The translations under genes were made by a program, and so were the position numbers. From NCBI RefSeq assembly GCF_023072675.1, contig NZ_JALLGL010000002.1:1-64000 (forward strand): a stretch of 64,000 nt of DNA. Direction: 5' to 3'. How positions within the stretch are numbered: position 1 is the first letter of the stretch; each line of letters begins with the position of its first letter. Of the stretch, positions 48,632 through 62,550 are shown in pieces. Below the pieces are notes generated by a model. The model ran no database searches. It was given only the letters and a program-made list of their open reading frames with translations, and was not told where the DNA came from. The DNA is from Streptomyces sp. XM83C (GTDB lineage: Bacteria; Actinomycetota; Actinomycetes; Streptomycetales; Streptomycetaceae).

Positions 48632-49618
48632 ATGCAGCGTCATCTCATCTCGGCCGCCGACCTCACCCGCGACGACGCCGTCCTGATCCTCGACACCGCC
48701 GAGGAGATGGCCCGGGTCGCGGACCGGCCCATCAAGAAACTGCCGACCCTGCGCGGCCGTACCGTCGTCAACCTCTTCTTCGAGGACTCCACCCGCACCC
48801 GGATCTCCTTCGAGGCCGCCGAGAAGCGGCTCTCCGCGGACGTCATCAACTTCTCCGCCAAGGGCTCCAGCGTCTCCAAGGGCGAGTCCCTCAAGGACAC
48901 CGCGCAGACCCTGGAGGCCATGGGCGTCGACGCCGTCGTCATCCGGCACGGCGCCTCCGGAGCGCCGTACCGCCTCGCGAACTCCGGCTGGATCGACGCC
49001 GCCGTCATCAACGCCGGCGACGGCACCCACCAGCACCCCACCCAGGCCCTGCTGGACGCGTTCACCATGCGCCGCCGCCTCGTCGGCCGGGACGCCGGAC
49101 TCGGCCAGGACCTCGCCGGCAAGCGGATCACCATTGTCGGCGACGTCCTGCACAGCCGGGTCGCCCGCTCCAACGTCGACCTGCTGCACACCCTCGGCGC
49201 CGAGGTCACCCTCGTCGCCCCGCCCACCCTGCTCCCGGTCGGCATCGAGACCTGGCCCTGCGAGATCTCGTACGACCTCGACTCGACCCTCCCCAAGTGC
49301 GACGCGGTGATGATGCTGCGCGTCCAGCGCGAACGCATGAACGCCGCCTTCTTCCCCACCGAGCGCGAGTACTCGCGCCGGTACGGCCTCGACGGCGACC
49401 GCATGGCCAAGCTGCCCGAGCACGCCATCGTGATGCACCCCGGCCCGATGGTCCGCGGCATGGAGATCACCGCCGAGGTCGCCGACTCCGACCGCTGCAC
49501 CGCCGTGGAGCAGGTCGCCAACGGCGTGTCCATCCGCATGGCCGTCCTCTACCTGCTGCTGGGCGGCAACGAACCCGCCGTCACCCACACCCGCCCCACC
49601 GGCTCCGAGGAGAAGTGA
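48632..49618 (+). CDS. pyrB: Aspartate carbamoyltransferase, catalytic subunit
   Basis: 328 residues. Carbamoyl phosphate motif [12 protein letters not shown] and the [11 protein letters not shown] and [10 protein letters not shown] blocks are intact. It makes N-carbamoyl-aspartate. No pyrI regulatory gene is present, as in other Gram-positive bacteria. GGAG at 48618 precedes ATG 48632. pyrC follows after four bases. Confidence 0.97.
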   Translation: MQRHLISAADLTRDDAVLILDTAEEMARVADRPIKKLPTLRGRTVVNLFFEDSTRTRISFEAAEKRLSADVINFSAKGSSVSKGESLKDTAQTLEAMGVDAVVIRHGASGAPYRLANSGWIDAAVINAGDGTHQHPTQALLDAFTMRRRLVGRDAGLGQDLAGKRITIVGDVLHSRVARSNVDLLHTLGAEVTLVAPPTLLPVGIETWPCEISYDLDSTLPKCDAVMMLRVQRERMNAAFFPTEREYSRRYGLDGDRMAKLPEHAIVMHPGPMVRGMEITAEVADSDRCTAVEQVANGVSIRMAVLYLLLGGNEPAVTHTRPTGSEEK

Positions 49619-49622
49619 CCCC

Positions 49623-50909
49623 ATGAGCAAGATCCTGATCCGCGGTGCGAAGGTGCTCGGCGGCGAGCCCCAGGACGTCCTGATCGACGGCGAGACCATC
49701 GCCGAGGTCGGCAGCGGCCTCACCGCCGAGGGCGCCGAGATCGTCGAAGCCGACGGCAAGGTGCTGCTGCCCGGCCTGGTCGACCTCCACACCCATCTGC
49801 GCGAGCCCGGCCGCGAGGACTCCGAGACCGTCCTCACCGGCACGCGCGCGGCGGCGAGCGGCGGCTACACCGCCGTGTTCGCCATGGCCAACACCTTCCC
49901 CGTCGCCGACACCGCCGGCGTCGTCGAGCAGGTCTGGCGGCTCGGCAAGGAGCACGGCTACTGCGACGTGCAGCCCATCGGCGCCGTCACCGTCGGCCTG
50001 GAGGGCAAGAAGCTCGCCGAGCTGGGCGCCATGCACGACTCCGCCGCCGGCGTCACCGTCTTCTCCGACGACGGCAAATGCGTCCACGACGCCGTGATCA
50101 TGCGCCGCGCCCTGGAGTACGTGAAGGCCTTCGACGGCGTCGTCGCCCAGCACGCCCAGGAGCCCCGCCTCACCGAGGGCGCCCAGATGAACGAGGGCGT
50201 CGTCTCCGCCGAACTCGGCCTCGGCGGCTGGCCCGCCGTCGCCGAGGAGTCGATCATCGCGCGCGATGTGCTCCTCGCCGACCACGTCGGCTCCCGCGTC
50301 CACATCTGCCACCTGTCGACCGCCGGCAGCGTCGAGATCGTCCGCTGGGCCAAGTCCCGCGGCATCCGCGTCACCGCCGAGGTCACCCCGCACCACCTCC
50401 TCCTCACCGACGAGCTGGTCCGCACCTACAACCCGGTCTACAAGGTCAACCCGCCGCTGCGCACCGAGCGTGACGTGATGGCGCTGCGCGAGGCCCTCGC
50501 CGACGGCACCATCGACATCGTCGCCACCGACCACGCCCCGCACCCGCACGAGGACAAGGACTGCGAGTGGGCCGCCGCCGCCATGGGCATGGTCGGCCTG
50601 GAGACCGCGCTGTCAGTGGTGCAGGAGACCATGGTGGAGACGGGTCTGCTGGACTGGGCCGGCGTCGCCGACCGCATGTCCTTCAAGCCCGCGCAGATCG
50701 GACAGGCCACCGGACACGGCCGGCCCGTCTCGGCAGGTGAGCCCGCCAACCTCGTCCTCGTCGATGCGGCATACCGTGGCCGGGTGGACCCCGCGGGCTT
50801 CGCCTCGCGCAGCCGCAACACCCCGTACGAGGGGCGTGAGCTGCCGGGCCGTGTGACGCACACGTGGCTGCGGGGCAAGGCCACGCTCGTCGACGGGAAG
50901 CTCACGTGA
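49623..50909 (+). CDS. pyrC: Dihydroorotase
   Basis: 428 residues, class I type. Metal motif [12 protein letters not shown], the MANTFPVAD loop, [25 protein letters not shown] and [12 protein letters not shown] supply the ligands. It cyclises carbamoyl-aspartate. Its TGA overlaps the GTG of the next gene. Confidence 0.97.
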   Translation: MSKILIRGAKVLGGEPQDVLIDGETIAEVGSGLTAEGAEIVEADGKVLLPGLVDLHTHLREPGREDSETVLTGTRAAASGGYTAVFAMANTFPVADTAGVVEQVWRLGKEHGYCDVQPIGAVTVGLEGKKLAELGAMHDSAAGVTVFSDDGKCVHDAVIMRRALEYVKAFDGVVAQHAQEPRLTEGAQMNEGVVSAELGLGGWPAVAEESIIARDVLLADHVGSRVHICHLSTAGSVEIVRWAKSRGIRVTAEVTPHHLLLTDELVRTYNPVYKVNPPLRTERDVMALREALADGTIDIVATDHAPHPHEDKDCEWAAAAMGMVGLETALSVVQETMVETGLLDWAGVADRMSFKPAQIGQATGHGRPVSAGEPANLVLVDAAYRGRVDPAGFASRSRNTPYEGRELPGRVTHTWLRGKATLVDGKLT

Positions 50910-51466
50910 CACCCCTTCTGACCATCGCCGCAGAACAGCAGTCGGCCGAGGTGACCGACTGGGCCGCCCGGATCGGCTGGGTCATCGGCATCCTGCTGTT
51001 CATCGCCCTCGTGTACTGGCTGATGCGCGAGGGCTGGAAATGGCGCGGCACCCTCCAGAGCGACCTTCCGGAGCTGCCCACCGCGCCGGACTCGCCCGGC
51101 GAGGCGAAACTGACCATGAGCGGCCGCTACCACGGCTCCACCACCGCCGGGCAGTGGCTGGACCGCATCGTGGCCCACGGCCTCGGCACCCGCAGCCGGG
51201 CCGAGCTCACCCTGACCGACGCGGGCCTGGACGTCGTACGCCCCGGAGCGGCCGACTTCTTCGTCCCCACCGGCGCACTGCGCGGCGCCCGGCTCGACAA
51301 GGGCATCGCCGGCAAGGTCCTCACCGAGGGCGGGCTGCTGGTGGTGACCTGGGCGCACGGCGACCGGCTGATCGACTCCGGCTTCCGCTCCGACCGCGCG
51401 GCCGAGCACACCGAATGGGTCGACACCCTGAACGACATGATCAACAAGACGGAAGGCGCACGATGA
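50906..51466 (+). CDS. Membrane protein of unknown function within the pyr operon
   Basis: 186 residues. One membrane helix ([16 protein letters not shown], about 25-41), then a 140-residue soluble domain ([40 protein letters not shown] ... HTEWVDTL). The domain resembles a pleckstrin-like or DUF-type beta domain, but I recognise no enzyme motif. The mycobacterial gene between pyrC and carA (Rv1382) is likewise a membrane protein. Coupled by four-base overlaps to both pyrC and carA. Function unknown. Confidence 0.82.
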   Translation: MTPLLTIAAEQQSAEVTDWAARIGWVIGILLFIALVYWLMREGWKWRGTLQSDLPELPTAPDSPGEAKLTMSGRYHGSTTAGQWLDRIVAHGLGTRSRAELTLTDAGLDVVRPGAADFFVPTGALRGARLDKGIAGKVLTEGGLLVVTWAHGDRLIDSGFRSDRAAEHTEWVDTLNDMINKTEGAR

Positions 51467-52597
51467 CGACCTCCACAAGGGGAACCGCCAAGGTTCCCGC
51501 CGTACTCGTCCTGGAGGACGGCCGGATCTTCCGCGGCCGCGCCTACGGGGCCGTGGGGGAGACCTTCGGCGAGGCCGTGTTCTCCACCGGCATGACCGGC
51601 TACCAGGAGACCCTCACCGACCCGTCGTACGACCGGCAGATCGTCGTCGCGACCGCCCCGCAGATCGGCAACACCGGCTGGAACGACGAGGACGACGAGT
51701 CCCGCCGCATCTGGGTCTCCGGCTACGTCGTGCGCGACCCCGCGCGCGTGCCGTCCAACTGGCGCGCCACCCGCTCCCTCGACGAGGAGCTGGTCGACCA
51801 GGGAGTCGTCGGCATCTCCGGCATCGACACCCGCGCCCTCACCCGCCACCTGCGCGAGCGCGGGTCCATGCGCGCCGGGATCTTCTCCGGCGAGGCCATC
51901 GCCGCCGAGGCCGAGCTGATCGAGCGCGTCCAGGCCCAGCCCCACATGAAGGGCGCGAGCCTCTACGAGGAGGTCGCCACCCAGGAGGCGTACGTCGTCC
52001 CCGCGATCGGCGAGAAGAAGTTCACCGTCGCCGCCGTGGACCTCGGCATCAAAGGCATGACCCCGCACCGCATGGCCGAGCGTGGTATCGAGGTGCACGT
52101 CCTGCCCGCCACCGCCACCGTCGACGACGTGTACGCCGTCGACCCGGACGGCGTGTTCTTCTCCAACGGCCCCGGCGACCCCGCCACCGCCGACGGCCCC
52201 GTCGCCCTGATGCGGGCCGTCCTGGAGCGCAAGACCCCGCTTTTCGGCATCTGCTTCGGCAACCAGATCCTCGGCCGCGCCCTCGGCTTCGGCACCTACA
52301 AGCTGAAGTACGGCCACCGGGGCATCAACCAGCCGGTCCAGGACCGCACCACCGGCAAGGTGGAGATCACCGCCCACAACCACGGCTTCGCCGTGGACGC
52401 ACCGCTCGACAAGGTCAGTGAGACGCCCTTCGGCCGCGCCGAGGTCTCTCACGTCTGCCTCAACGACAACGTCGTGGAGGGGCTTCAGCTGCTCGACCAG
52501 CCGGCCTTCTCCGTCCAGTACCACCCCGAAGCGGCCGCCGGTCCGCACGACGCCGCCTACCTGTTCGACCGCTTCGTTTCCCTGATGGAGGGCCAGC

Positions 52598-52605
<8 letters not shown>
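51463..52605 (+). CDS. carA: Carbamoyl-phosphate synthase, small (glutaminase) subunit
   Basis: 380 residues. It releases ammonia from glutamine for CarB. N-terminal [34 protein letters not shown]; the amidotransferase nucleophile Cys in [12 protein letters not shown] and the His-Glu in [15 protein letters not shown] 51463 overlaps the gene before; its stop lies inside carB. Confidence 0.97.
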
Positions 52606-55906
<3,301 letters not shown>

Positions 55907-55914
55907 CAGCCGGC

Positions 55915-55945
55915 GAGGGGGACACCGTCCAGCGGTGTCCCCCTC
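55915..55945 (+). terminator. Terminator between carB and pyrD
   Basis: Perfect 13-bp stem GAGGGGGACACCG (55915-55927) with 55933-55945, loop TCCAG, eight bases after the carB stop. It may separate pyrRBC-carAB from pyrDF or attenuate them. Confidence 0.8.
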
Positions 55946-55984
55946 GTCATGAGGACCCCCCAGGACCCAGAGGACTTCCCCGCG

Positions 55985-57090
<1,106 letters not shown>

Positions 57091-57094
<4 letters not shown>

Positions 57095-57936
57095 GCCCGT
57101 ACGAGCCCTTCGGAGCCCGACTGCGCCGCGCGATGGACGAGCGCGGCCCCCTGTGCGTCGGTATCGACCCGCACGCGTCCCTGCTCACCGAGTGGGGCCT
57201 CGACGACGATGTGGCCGGTCTCGAACGGTTCAGCCGCACCGTCGTGGAGGCGGTGGCCGGCCGGGTCGCCGTCGTGAAACCGCAGAGCGCCTTCTTCGAG
57301 CGGTTCGGCTCACGCGGCGTCGCCGTACTGGAGAGGACCGTCGAGGAGGCCCGCGCGGCCGGCACGCTGGTCGTCATGGACGCCAAGCGCGGCGACATCG
57401 GCTCCACCATGGCCGCGTACGCCGAGGCCTTCCTGCGCAAGGACTCCCCGCTCTTCTCCGACGCGCTGACCGTCTCCCCGTACCTCGGGTACGGCTCGCT
57501 CGGCCCGGCCGTGGCCATGGCCCGGGAGAGCGGCGCGGGGCTGTTCGTGCTGGCCCTGACCTCCAACCCGGAGGGCGGCGAGGTGCAGCACGCGGTGCGC
57601 GCCGACGGCCGCACCGTGGGCGCGACCGTACTGGCCCACCTCGCCGCCGAGAACGCGGGGGAGGAACCGCTCGGCTCCTTCGGCGCCGTCGTCGGCGCCA
57701 CGCTCGGTGACCTGTCCTCCTACGACCTGGACATCAACGGCCCGCTGCTCGCCCCCGGCGTCGGGGCGCAGGGCGCGACCCCCGCCGACCTGCCCAAGGT
57801 CTTCGGCTCCTCGGTGCGCAACGTCGTGCCGAACGTCAGCCGGGGGGTGCTGCGGCACGGCCCCGACATCGTCACACTGCGTGACGCCGTGGATCGTTTC
57901 GCGGACGAGGTCCGGGCCGCGCTGGCGCTCGCCTGA
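57091..57936 (+). CDS. pyrF: Orotidine 5'-phosphate decarboxylase, type 2
   Basis: 281 residues, the long actinobacterial form. The catalytic motif [18 protein letters not shown] is intact. [11 protein letters not shown] binds substrate and [12 protein letters not shown] is near the C-terminus. It makes UMP. pyrE is not in the window. Confidence 0.95.
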
Positions 57937-57943
57937 GCCGATC

Positions 57944-57970
57944 GCGGCGGCCGTCCGGGGCGGTCGCCGC
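57944..57970 (+). terminator. Terminator after pyrF
   Basis: 10-bp stem GCGGCGGCCG (57944-57953) with CGGTCGCCGC (57961-57970), one G-U pair, 7-base loop, eight bases after the stop. Confidence 0.7.
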
Positions 57971-58236
57971 GTCCATCAGGGACGTTGCTGTAGGGGGCAC
58001 CGGTCGGGTTGAGCCTGGATACATCCTCAAATCCGGGGCAGTATGTCCTAAATGTCCGCCCTGACGGAGGCTGACCAGGACTTTTCCGCTGTTCTCGCTG
58101 ACTCCGGCGGACTTGACCGCTAGTCTCCGACGTGTGTGAGCGGGCGAGCGTGTTGCTCGTCCCTCCCCAGGTGTGGGGCGTACTAGGTTCCTCACCGGTC
58201 CGTATCCGACAGTTCGACATCCGAGGTGACGTAGGC
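57971..58236 (+). other. AT-richer regulatory gap before the sIHF gene
   Basis: About 270 bases without a credible gene. The part 58010-58100 is unusually AT-rich for the window, with ATGTCC twice (in TATGTCCTAAATGTCC) and TTTTCC. CTGACT (58098-58103), 17 bases, TAGTCT (58121-58126) is a promoter candidate, giving a leader of about 100 bases. Confidence 0.5.
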
Positions 58237-58560
58237 GTGGCTCTTCCGCCCCTTACCCCCGAACAGCGCGCAGCCGCGCTCGAAAAGGCCGCCGCGGCTC
58301 GCCGGGAGCGGGCCGAGGTCAAGAATCGACTCAAGCACTCCGGCGCCTCCCTGCACGAGGTCATCAAGCAGGGCCAGGAGAACGACGTCATCGGCAAGAT
58401 GAAGGTCTCCGCCCTGCTCGAGTCCCTGCCGGGCGTGGGCAAGGTCCGCGCCAAGCAGATCATGGAGCGACTCGGCATCTCCGAGAGCCGCCGTGTGCGC
58501 GGCCTCGGCTCCAACCAGATCGCGTCGCTGGAGCGCGAGTTCGGCAGCACCGGTTCGTGA
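58237..58560 (+). CDS. Actinobacterial integration host factor sIHF
   Basis: 107 residues, basic, nucleoid-associated. Start GTG 58237 (ALPPLTPEQRAAALEKA). It has one long helix and a helix-two-turn-helix with the LESLPGVGKVRAKQIMERLGI hairpin that binds DNA without sequence preference. In S. coelicolor the protein affects supercoiling and sporulation. The frame is open to 58132 but the known family start is the GTG. sIHF-gmk-rpoZ-coaBC-metK-priA order is conserved in actinobacteria. Confidence 0.96.
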   Translation: MALPPLTPEQRAAALEKAAAARRERAEVKNRLKHSGASLHEVIKQGQENDVIGKMKVSALLESLPGVGKVRAKQIMERLGISESRRVRGLGSNQIASLEREFGSTGS

Positions 58561-58620
58561 TCGCGACTCCCGCCCCGGGCGCCGCCGGGAAGGGAGTCCC
58601 GGGCACTCCGGGATTGCTGG

Positions 58621-58626
58621 AATAAT
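58621..58626 (+). promoter_or_regulatory. Leaderless -10 box (AATAAT) of gmk
   Basis: AATAAT ends six bases before ATG 58633, with no ribosome binding site between. Confidence 0.4.
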
Positions 58627-58632
58627 CGCTGC

Positions 58633-59190
58633 ATGAGTGAACGTCCGCGGCTGACCGTGCTCTCCGGCCCCTCGGGGGTCGGCAAGAGCACGGTCGTCGC
58701 TCATATGCGCAAGGAACACCCCGAGGTCTGGCTCTCGGTGTCGGCGACGACCCGCAAGCCCCGCCCCGGCGAGCGGCACGGAGTCCACTACTTCTTCGTC
58801 ACCGACGACGAGATGGACAAGCTCATCGCCAACGGCGAGCTGCTGGAGTGGGCCGAGTTCGCCGGCAACCGCTACGGCACGCCGCGCGCGGCCGTGCTGG
58901 AGCGGCTGGAGGCGGGTGAGCCCGTCCTGCTGGAGATCGACCTTCAGGGGGCCCGCCAGGTCCGCGAGTCGATGCCGGAGGCGCAGCTGCTGTTCCTGGC
59001 TCCGCCCTCCTGGGAGGAGCTGGTGCGCAGGCTCACCGGCCGGGGCACCGAGCCGCCCGAGGTCATCGAGCGCCGCCTGGAAGCGGCCAAGATCGAACTG
59101 GCGGCCGAGCCGGAGTTCGACCGGACCCTTGTCAACACCTCCGTCGAGGACGTGGCGCGCGAGCTGCTAGCCTTGATGGACGTTGTGTGA
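58633..59190 (+). CDS. gmk: Guanylate kinase
   Basis: 185 residues. P-loop [15 protein letters not shown]; the GMP-binding [22 protein letters not shown] and [13 protein letters not shown]; the lid [17 protein letters not shown]. It converts GMP to GDP. ATG 58633, likely leaderless. Confidence 0.97.
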   Translation: MSERPRLTVLSGPSGVGKSTVVAHMRKEHPEVWLSVSATTRKPRPGERHGVHYFFVTDDEMDKLIANGELLEWAEFAGNRYGTPRAAVLERLEAGEPVLLEIDLQGARQVRESMPEAQLLFLAPPSWEELVRRLTGRGTEPPEVIERRLEAAKIELAAEPEFDRTLVNTSVEDVARELLALMDVV

Positions 59191-59206
59191 TCAAAACTGG
59201 TCACAC
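59185..59206. promoter_or_regulatory. Inverted repeat between gmk and rpoZ
   Basis: GTGTGA-N10-TCACAC overlapping the gmk stop; the spacer is AT-rich (TCAAAACTGG). A possible operator for rpoZ; no clear promoter boxes nearby. Confidence 0.4.
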
Positions 59207-59240
59207 TGACTGTTCTTTCCCACCCATCGGAAGGTAGAGC

Positions 59241-59513
59241 GTGTCCTCTTCCATCTCCGCGCCCGAGGGCATCATCAACCCGCCGATCGACGAGCTCCTC
59301 GAGGCCACCGACTCGAAGTACAGCCTCGTGATCTACGCGGCCAAGCGTGCCCGCCAGATCAACGCGTACTACTCGCAGCTCGGCGAGGGTCTCCTCGAGT
59401 ACGTCGGTCCGCTGGTGGACACCCACGTCCACGAGAAGCCGCTCTCGATCGCCCTGCGCGAGATCAACGCGGGACTGCTGACGTCCGAGGCCGTCGAGGG
59501 CCCCGCACAGTAA
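59241..59513 (+). CDS. rpoZ: RNA polymerase omega subunit
   Basis: 90 residues. [31 protein letters not shown] is the omega signature that clamps beta-prime. [13 protein letters not shown] follows. GGAAGG at about 59230 precedes GTG 59241. A strong terminator follows. Confidence 0.97.
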   Translation: MSSSISAPEGIINPPIDELLEATDSKYSLVIYAAKRARQINAYYSQLGEGLLEYVGPLVDTHVHEKPLSIALREINAGLLTSEAVEGPAQ

Positions 59514-59548
59514 GCGGCAGTCATACGATCAGCCCGCAGTTGTTTTTT

Positions 59549-59583
59549 CCACAGGCCCGGCAGACAAGCTGCCGGGCCTGTGG
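59549..59583 (+). terminator. Terminator after rpoZ
   Basis: Perfect 15-bp stem (59549-59563 with 59569-59583), loop ACAAG, T-run on the 5' side and TGTGTC after it. Confidence 0.85.
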
Positions 59584-59625
59584 TGTGTCATGGATGTCGT
59601 ACGGTTCCGAGCCCGGGGAGAGACG

Positions 59626-60828
59626 GTGGACAAGCCGAAGGTCGTGCTGGGGGTCAGCGGTGGCATCGCCGCCTACAAGGCGTGCGAGCTGCTGAGAAGG
59701 CTCACGGAGTCGGGACACGACGTGCGCGTCGTGCCCACCGCCTCCGCGCTGCACTTCGTCGGCGCCGCCACCTGGTCGGCGCTGTCCGGCAACCCCGTCT
59801 CCACCGAGGTCTGGGACGACGTGCACGAGGTCCCGCACGTCCGCATCGGCCAGCACGCCGACCTCGTGGTGGTCGCCCCCGCCACGGCCGACATGCTCGC
59901 CAAGGCGGCGCACGGCCTCGCCGACGACCTGCTCACCAACACCCTGCTCACCGCCCGGTGTCCCGTGGTCCTCGCCCCCGCCATGCACACCGAGATGTGG
60001 GAGCACCCGGCCACTCAGGAGAACGTGGCCACCCTGCGCCGCCGTGGCGCCGTCGTCATCGAGCCCGCCGTCGGCCGGCTCACCGGCGTCGACACCGGCA
60101 AGGGCCGGCTGCCCGACCCCGCCGAGATCTTCGAGGTGTGCCGTCGCGTCCTCGCCCGCGGCGTGCGCGAACCCGACCTCGCCGGACGGCACGTCGTCGT
60201 CAGCGCCGGCGGCACCCGCGAACCCCTCGACCCCGTCCGCTTCCTCGGCAACCGCTCCTCCGGCAAGCAGGGCTACGCCCTCGCCCGCACCGCCGCCGCC
60301 CGCGGCGCCCGCGTCACCCTGGTCGCCGCCAACACCCACCTGGCCGACCCGGCCGGAGTCGACATCGTCCGGGTCGGCACCGCGGTGCAGCTGCGGGAGG
60401 CCGTGCTGAAGGCCGCCGCGGACGCCGACGCGGTGGTCATGGCCGCGGCCGTCGCCGACTTCCGGCCCGCCGAGTACGCCGCCGGGAAGATCAAGAAGAA
60501 GGACGGCCAGGAACCGGAACCTCTCGTCCTGGTGCGGAATCCGGACATTCTCGCGGAGATCTCGGCCGAACGGGCGCGCGCCGGTCAGGTGATCGTCGGC
60601 TTCGCCGCCGAGACCGACGACGTCCTCGCCAACGGCCGCACCAAGCTCGCCCGCAAGGGCTGCGATCTGCTGGTCGTGAACGAGGTCGGCGAGCGCAGAA
60701 CCTTCGGCTCCGAGGAGAACGAGGCCGTCGTGCTGGGCGCCGACGGCAGCGAGACCCCCGTGCCGTACGGACCCAAGGAAGCCCTGGCCGAAACCGTGTG
60801 GGACCTGGTGGCCGAGCGACTGGGGTGA
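59626..60828 (+). CDS. coaBC: Bifunctional phosphopantothenoylcysteine decarboxylase / phosphopantothenate--cysteine ligase
   Basis: 400 residues, coenzyme A pathway. The CoaC half (1-185) has GVSGGIAAYKACELLRRL, the active-site His in EVPHVRIGQ and the PAMHTEMW motif. The CoaB half has SAGGTREPLDPVRFLGNRSSGKQG and the KLARKGCDLLVVN motif. Start GTG 59626 with GGGGAG five bases upstream; an ATG at 59590 lies just behind the terminator and lacks a ribosome binding site. Confidence 0.95.
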   Translation: MDKPKVVLGVSGGIAAYKACELLRRLTESGHDVRVVPTASALHFVGAATWSALSGNPVSTEVWDDVHEVPHVRIGQHADLVVVAPATADMLAKAAHGLADDLLTNTLLTARCPVVLAPAMHTEMWEHPATQENVATLRRRGAVVIEPAVGRLTGVDTGKGRLPDPAEIFEVCRRVLARGVREPDLAGRHVVVSAGGTREPLDPVRFLGNRSSGKQGYALARTAAARGARVTLVAANTHLADPAGVDIVRVGTAVQLREAVLKAAADADAVVMAAAVADFRPAEYAAGKIKKKDGQEPEPLVLVRNPDILAEISAERARAGQVIVGFAAETDDVLANGRTKLARKGCDLLVVNEVGERRTFGSEENEAVVLGADGSETPVPYGPKEALAETVWDLVAERLG

Positions 60829-60933
60829 ATGTTTCCCTCTCCTCGAGAATGGACGACAGCCCGCTACATTGACGCGTGGCGGCCCTGTTCAAGGCCGCCC
60901 GGCATTGGGCAGAATGCCCGTGCCGCAGGTCAC

Positions 60934-60961
60934 AGCCCTCCCGAGAGGCGAGACAGGGAGG
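60934..60961 (+). terminator. Possible terminator between coaBC and metK
   Basis: CCTCCC and GGGAGG flank about 13 bases in the metK upstream region, followed by GCC. Short stem; low weight. TAAACT (60983-60988) shortly after is a -10 candidate for metK. Confidence 0.35.
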
Positions 60962-61067
60962 CCGGTGAGCTGACGCGACAGATAAACTGTTCTCGGACGA
61001 CGCCGGGTGCAGCCCCCGTCCGTCCGCCAATGATCAGCCAGCAGCCGCTGCAACCCCAGGGAGCGTT

Positions 61068-62276
<1,209 letters not shown>

Positions 62277-62301
62277 GCCCCGGCCCGCCCGGCTCATCGA
62301 G

Positions 62302-62326
62302 GCCCGGTCCCTTTGCGGGGCCGGGC
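62302..62326 (+). terminator. Terminator after metK
   Basis: GCCCGGTCCC (62302-62311) with GGGGCCGGGC (62317-62326), loop TTTGC, 25 bases after the stop. Confidence 0.75.
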
Positions 62327-62520
62327 ACTCGCGCATCCCCCCAGCGTCAACCGGTGACCGGTGCCGCCCCGCCACCCGTATGCTCGGCGCTTCCCGGTGC
62401 GACGACCGCGGCTCCTTCGGTGGAGTGCGCCCCCGCGGGGACACACGGTGAATCCGGAATGTGTGCGCCGCCGTCACCCTGATCTCGGGAGCGACCACCC
62501 GGCGCCGCACACACGCGGCG

Positions 62521-62543
62521 CTGTCAGTGGCGTTTGGTAAGAA
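62521..62543 (+). promoter_or_regulatory. RecA-NDp-like (PafBC-type) promoter of priA
   Basis: CTGTCAGTG (62521-62529), exactly 8 bases, TAAGAA (62538-62543; the next base is T). Slightly off consensus in the last position. The box ends seven bases before GTG 62551, so the mRNA may be leaderless. Confidence 0.6.
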
Positions 62544-62550
62544 TGCAAGC

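Noticed and set aside
50610-50625. CTGTCAGTG inside pyrC
   Set aside because: After 8 bases comes GACCAT, not TANNNT, and it lies inside a coding region.
58132-58236. Longer start of the sIHF gene
   Set aside because: The 35 extra residues are not typical of the family, and known sIHF begins at the GTG with ALPPLTPEQRAAALEKA.
60829-61067. SAM riboswitch upstream of metK
   Set aside because: I could not fold the leader into a SAM-I, SAM-II or SAM-IV pattern, and the best -10 box leaves only about 70 bases of leader.
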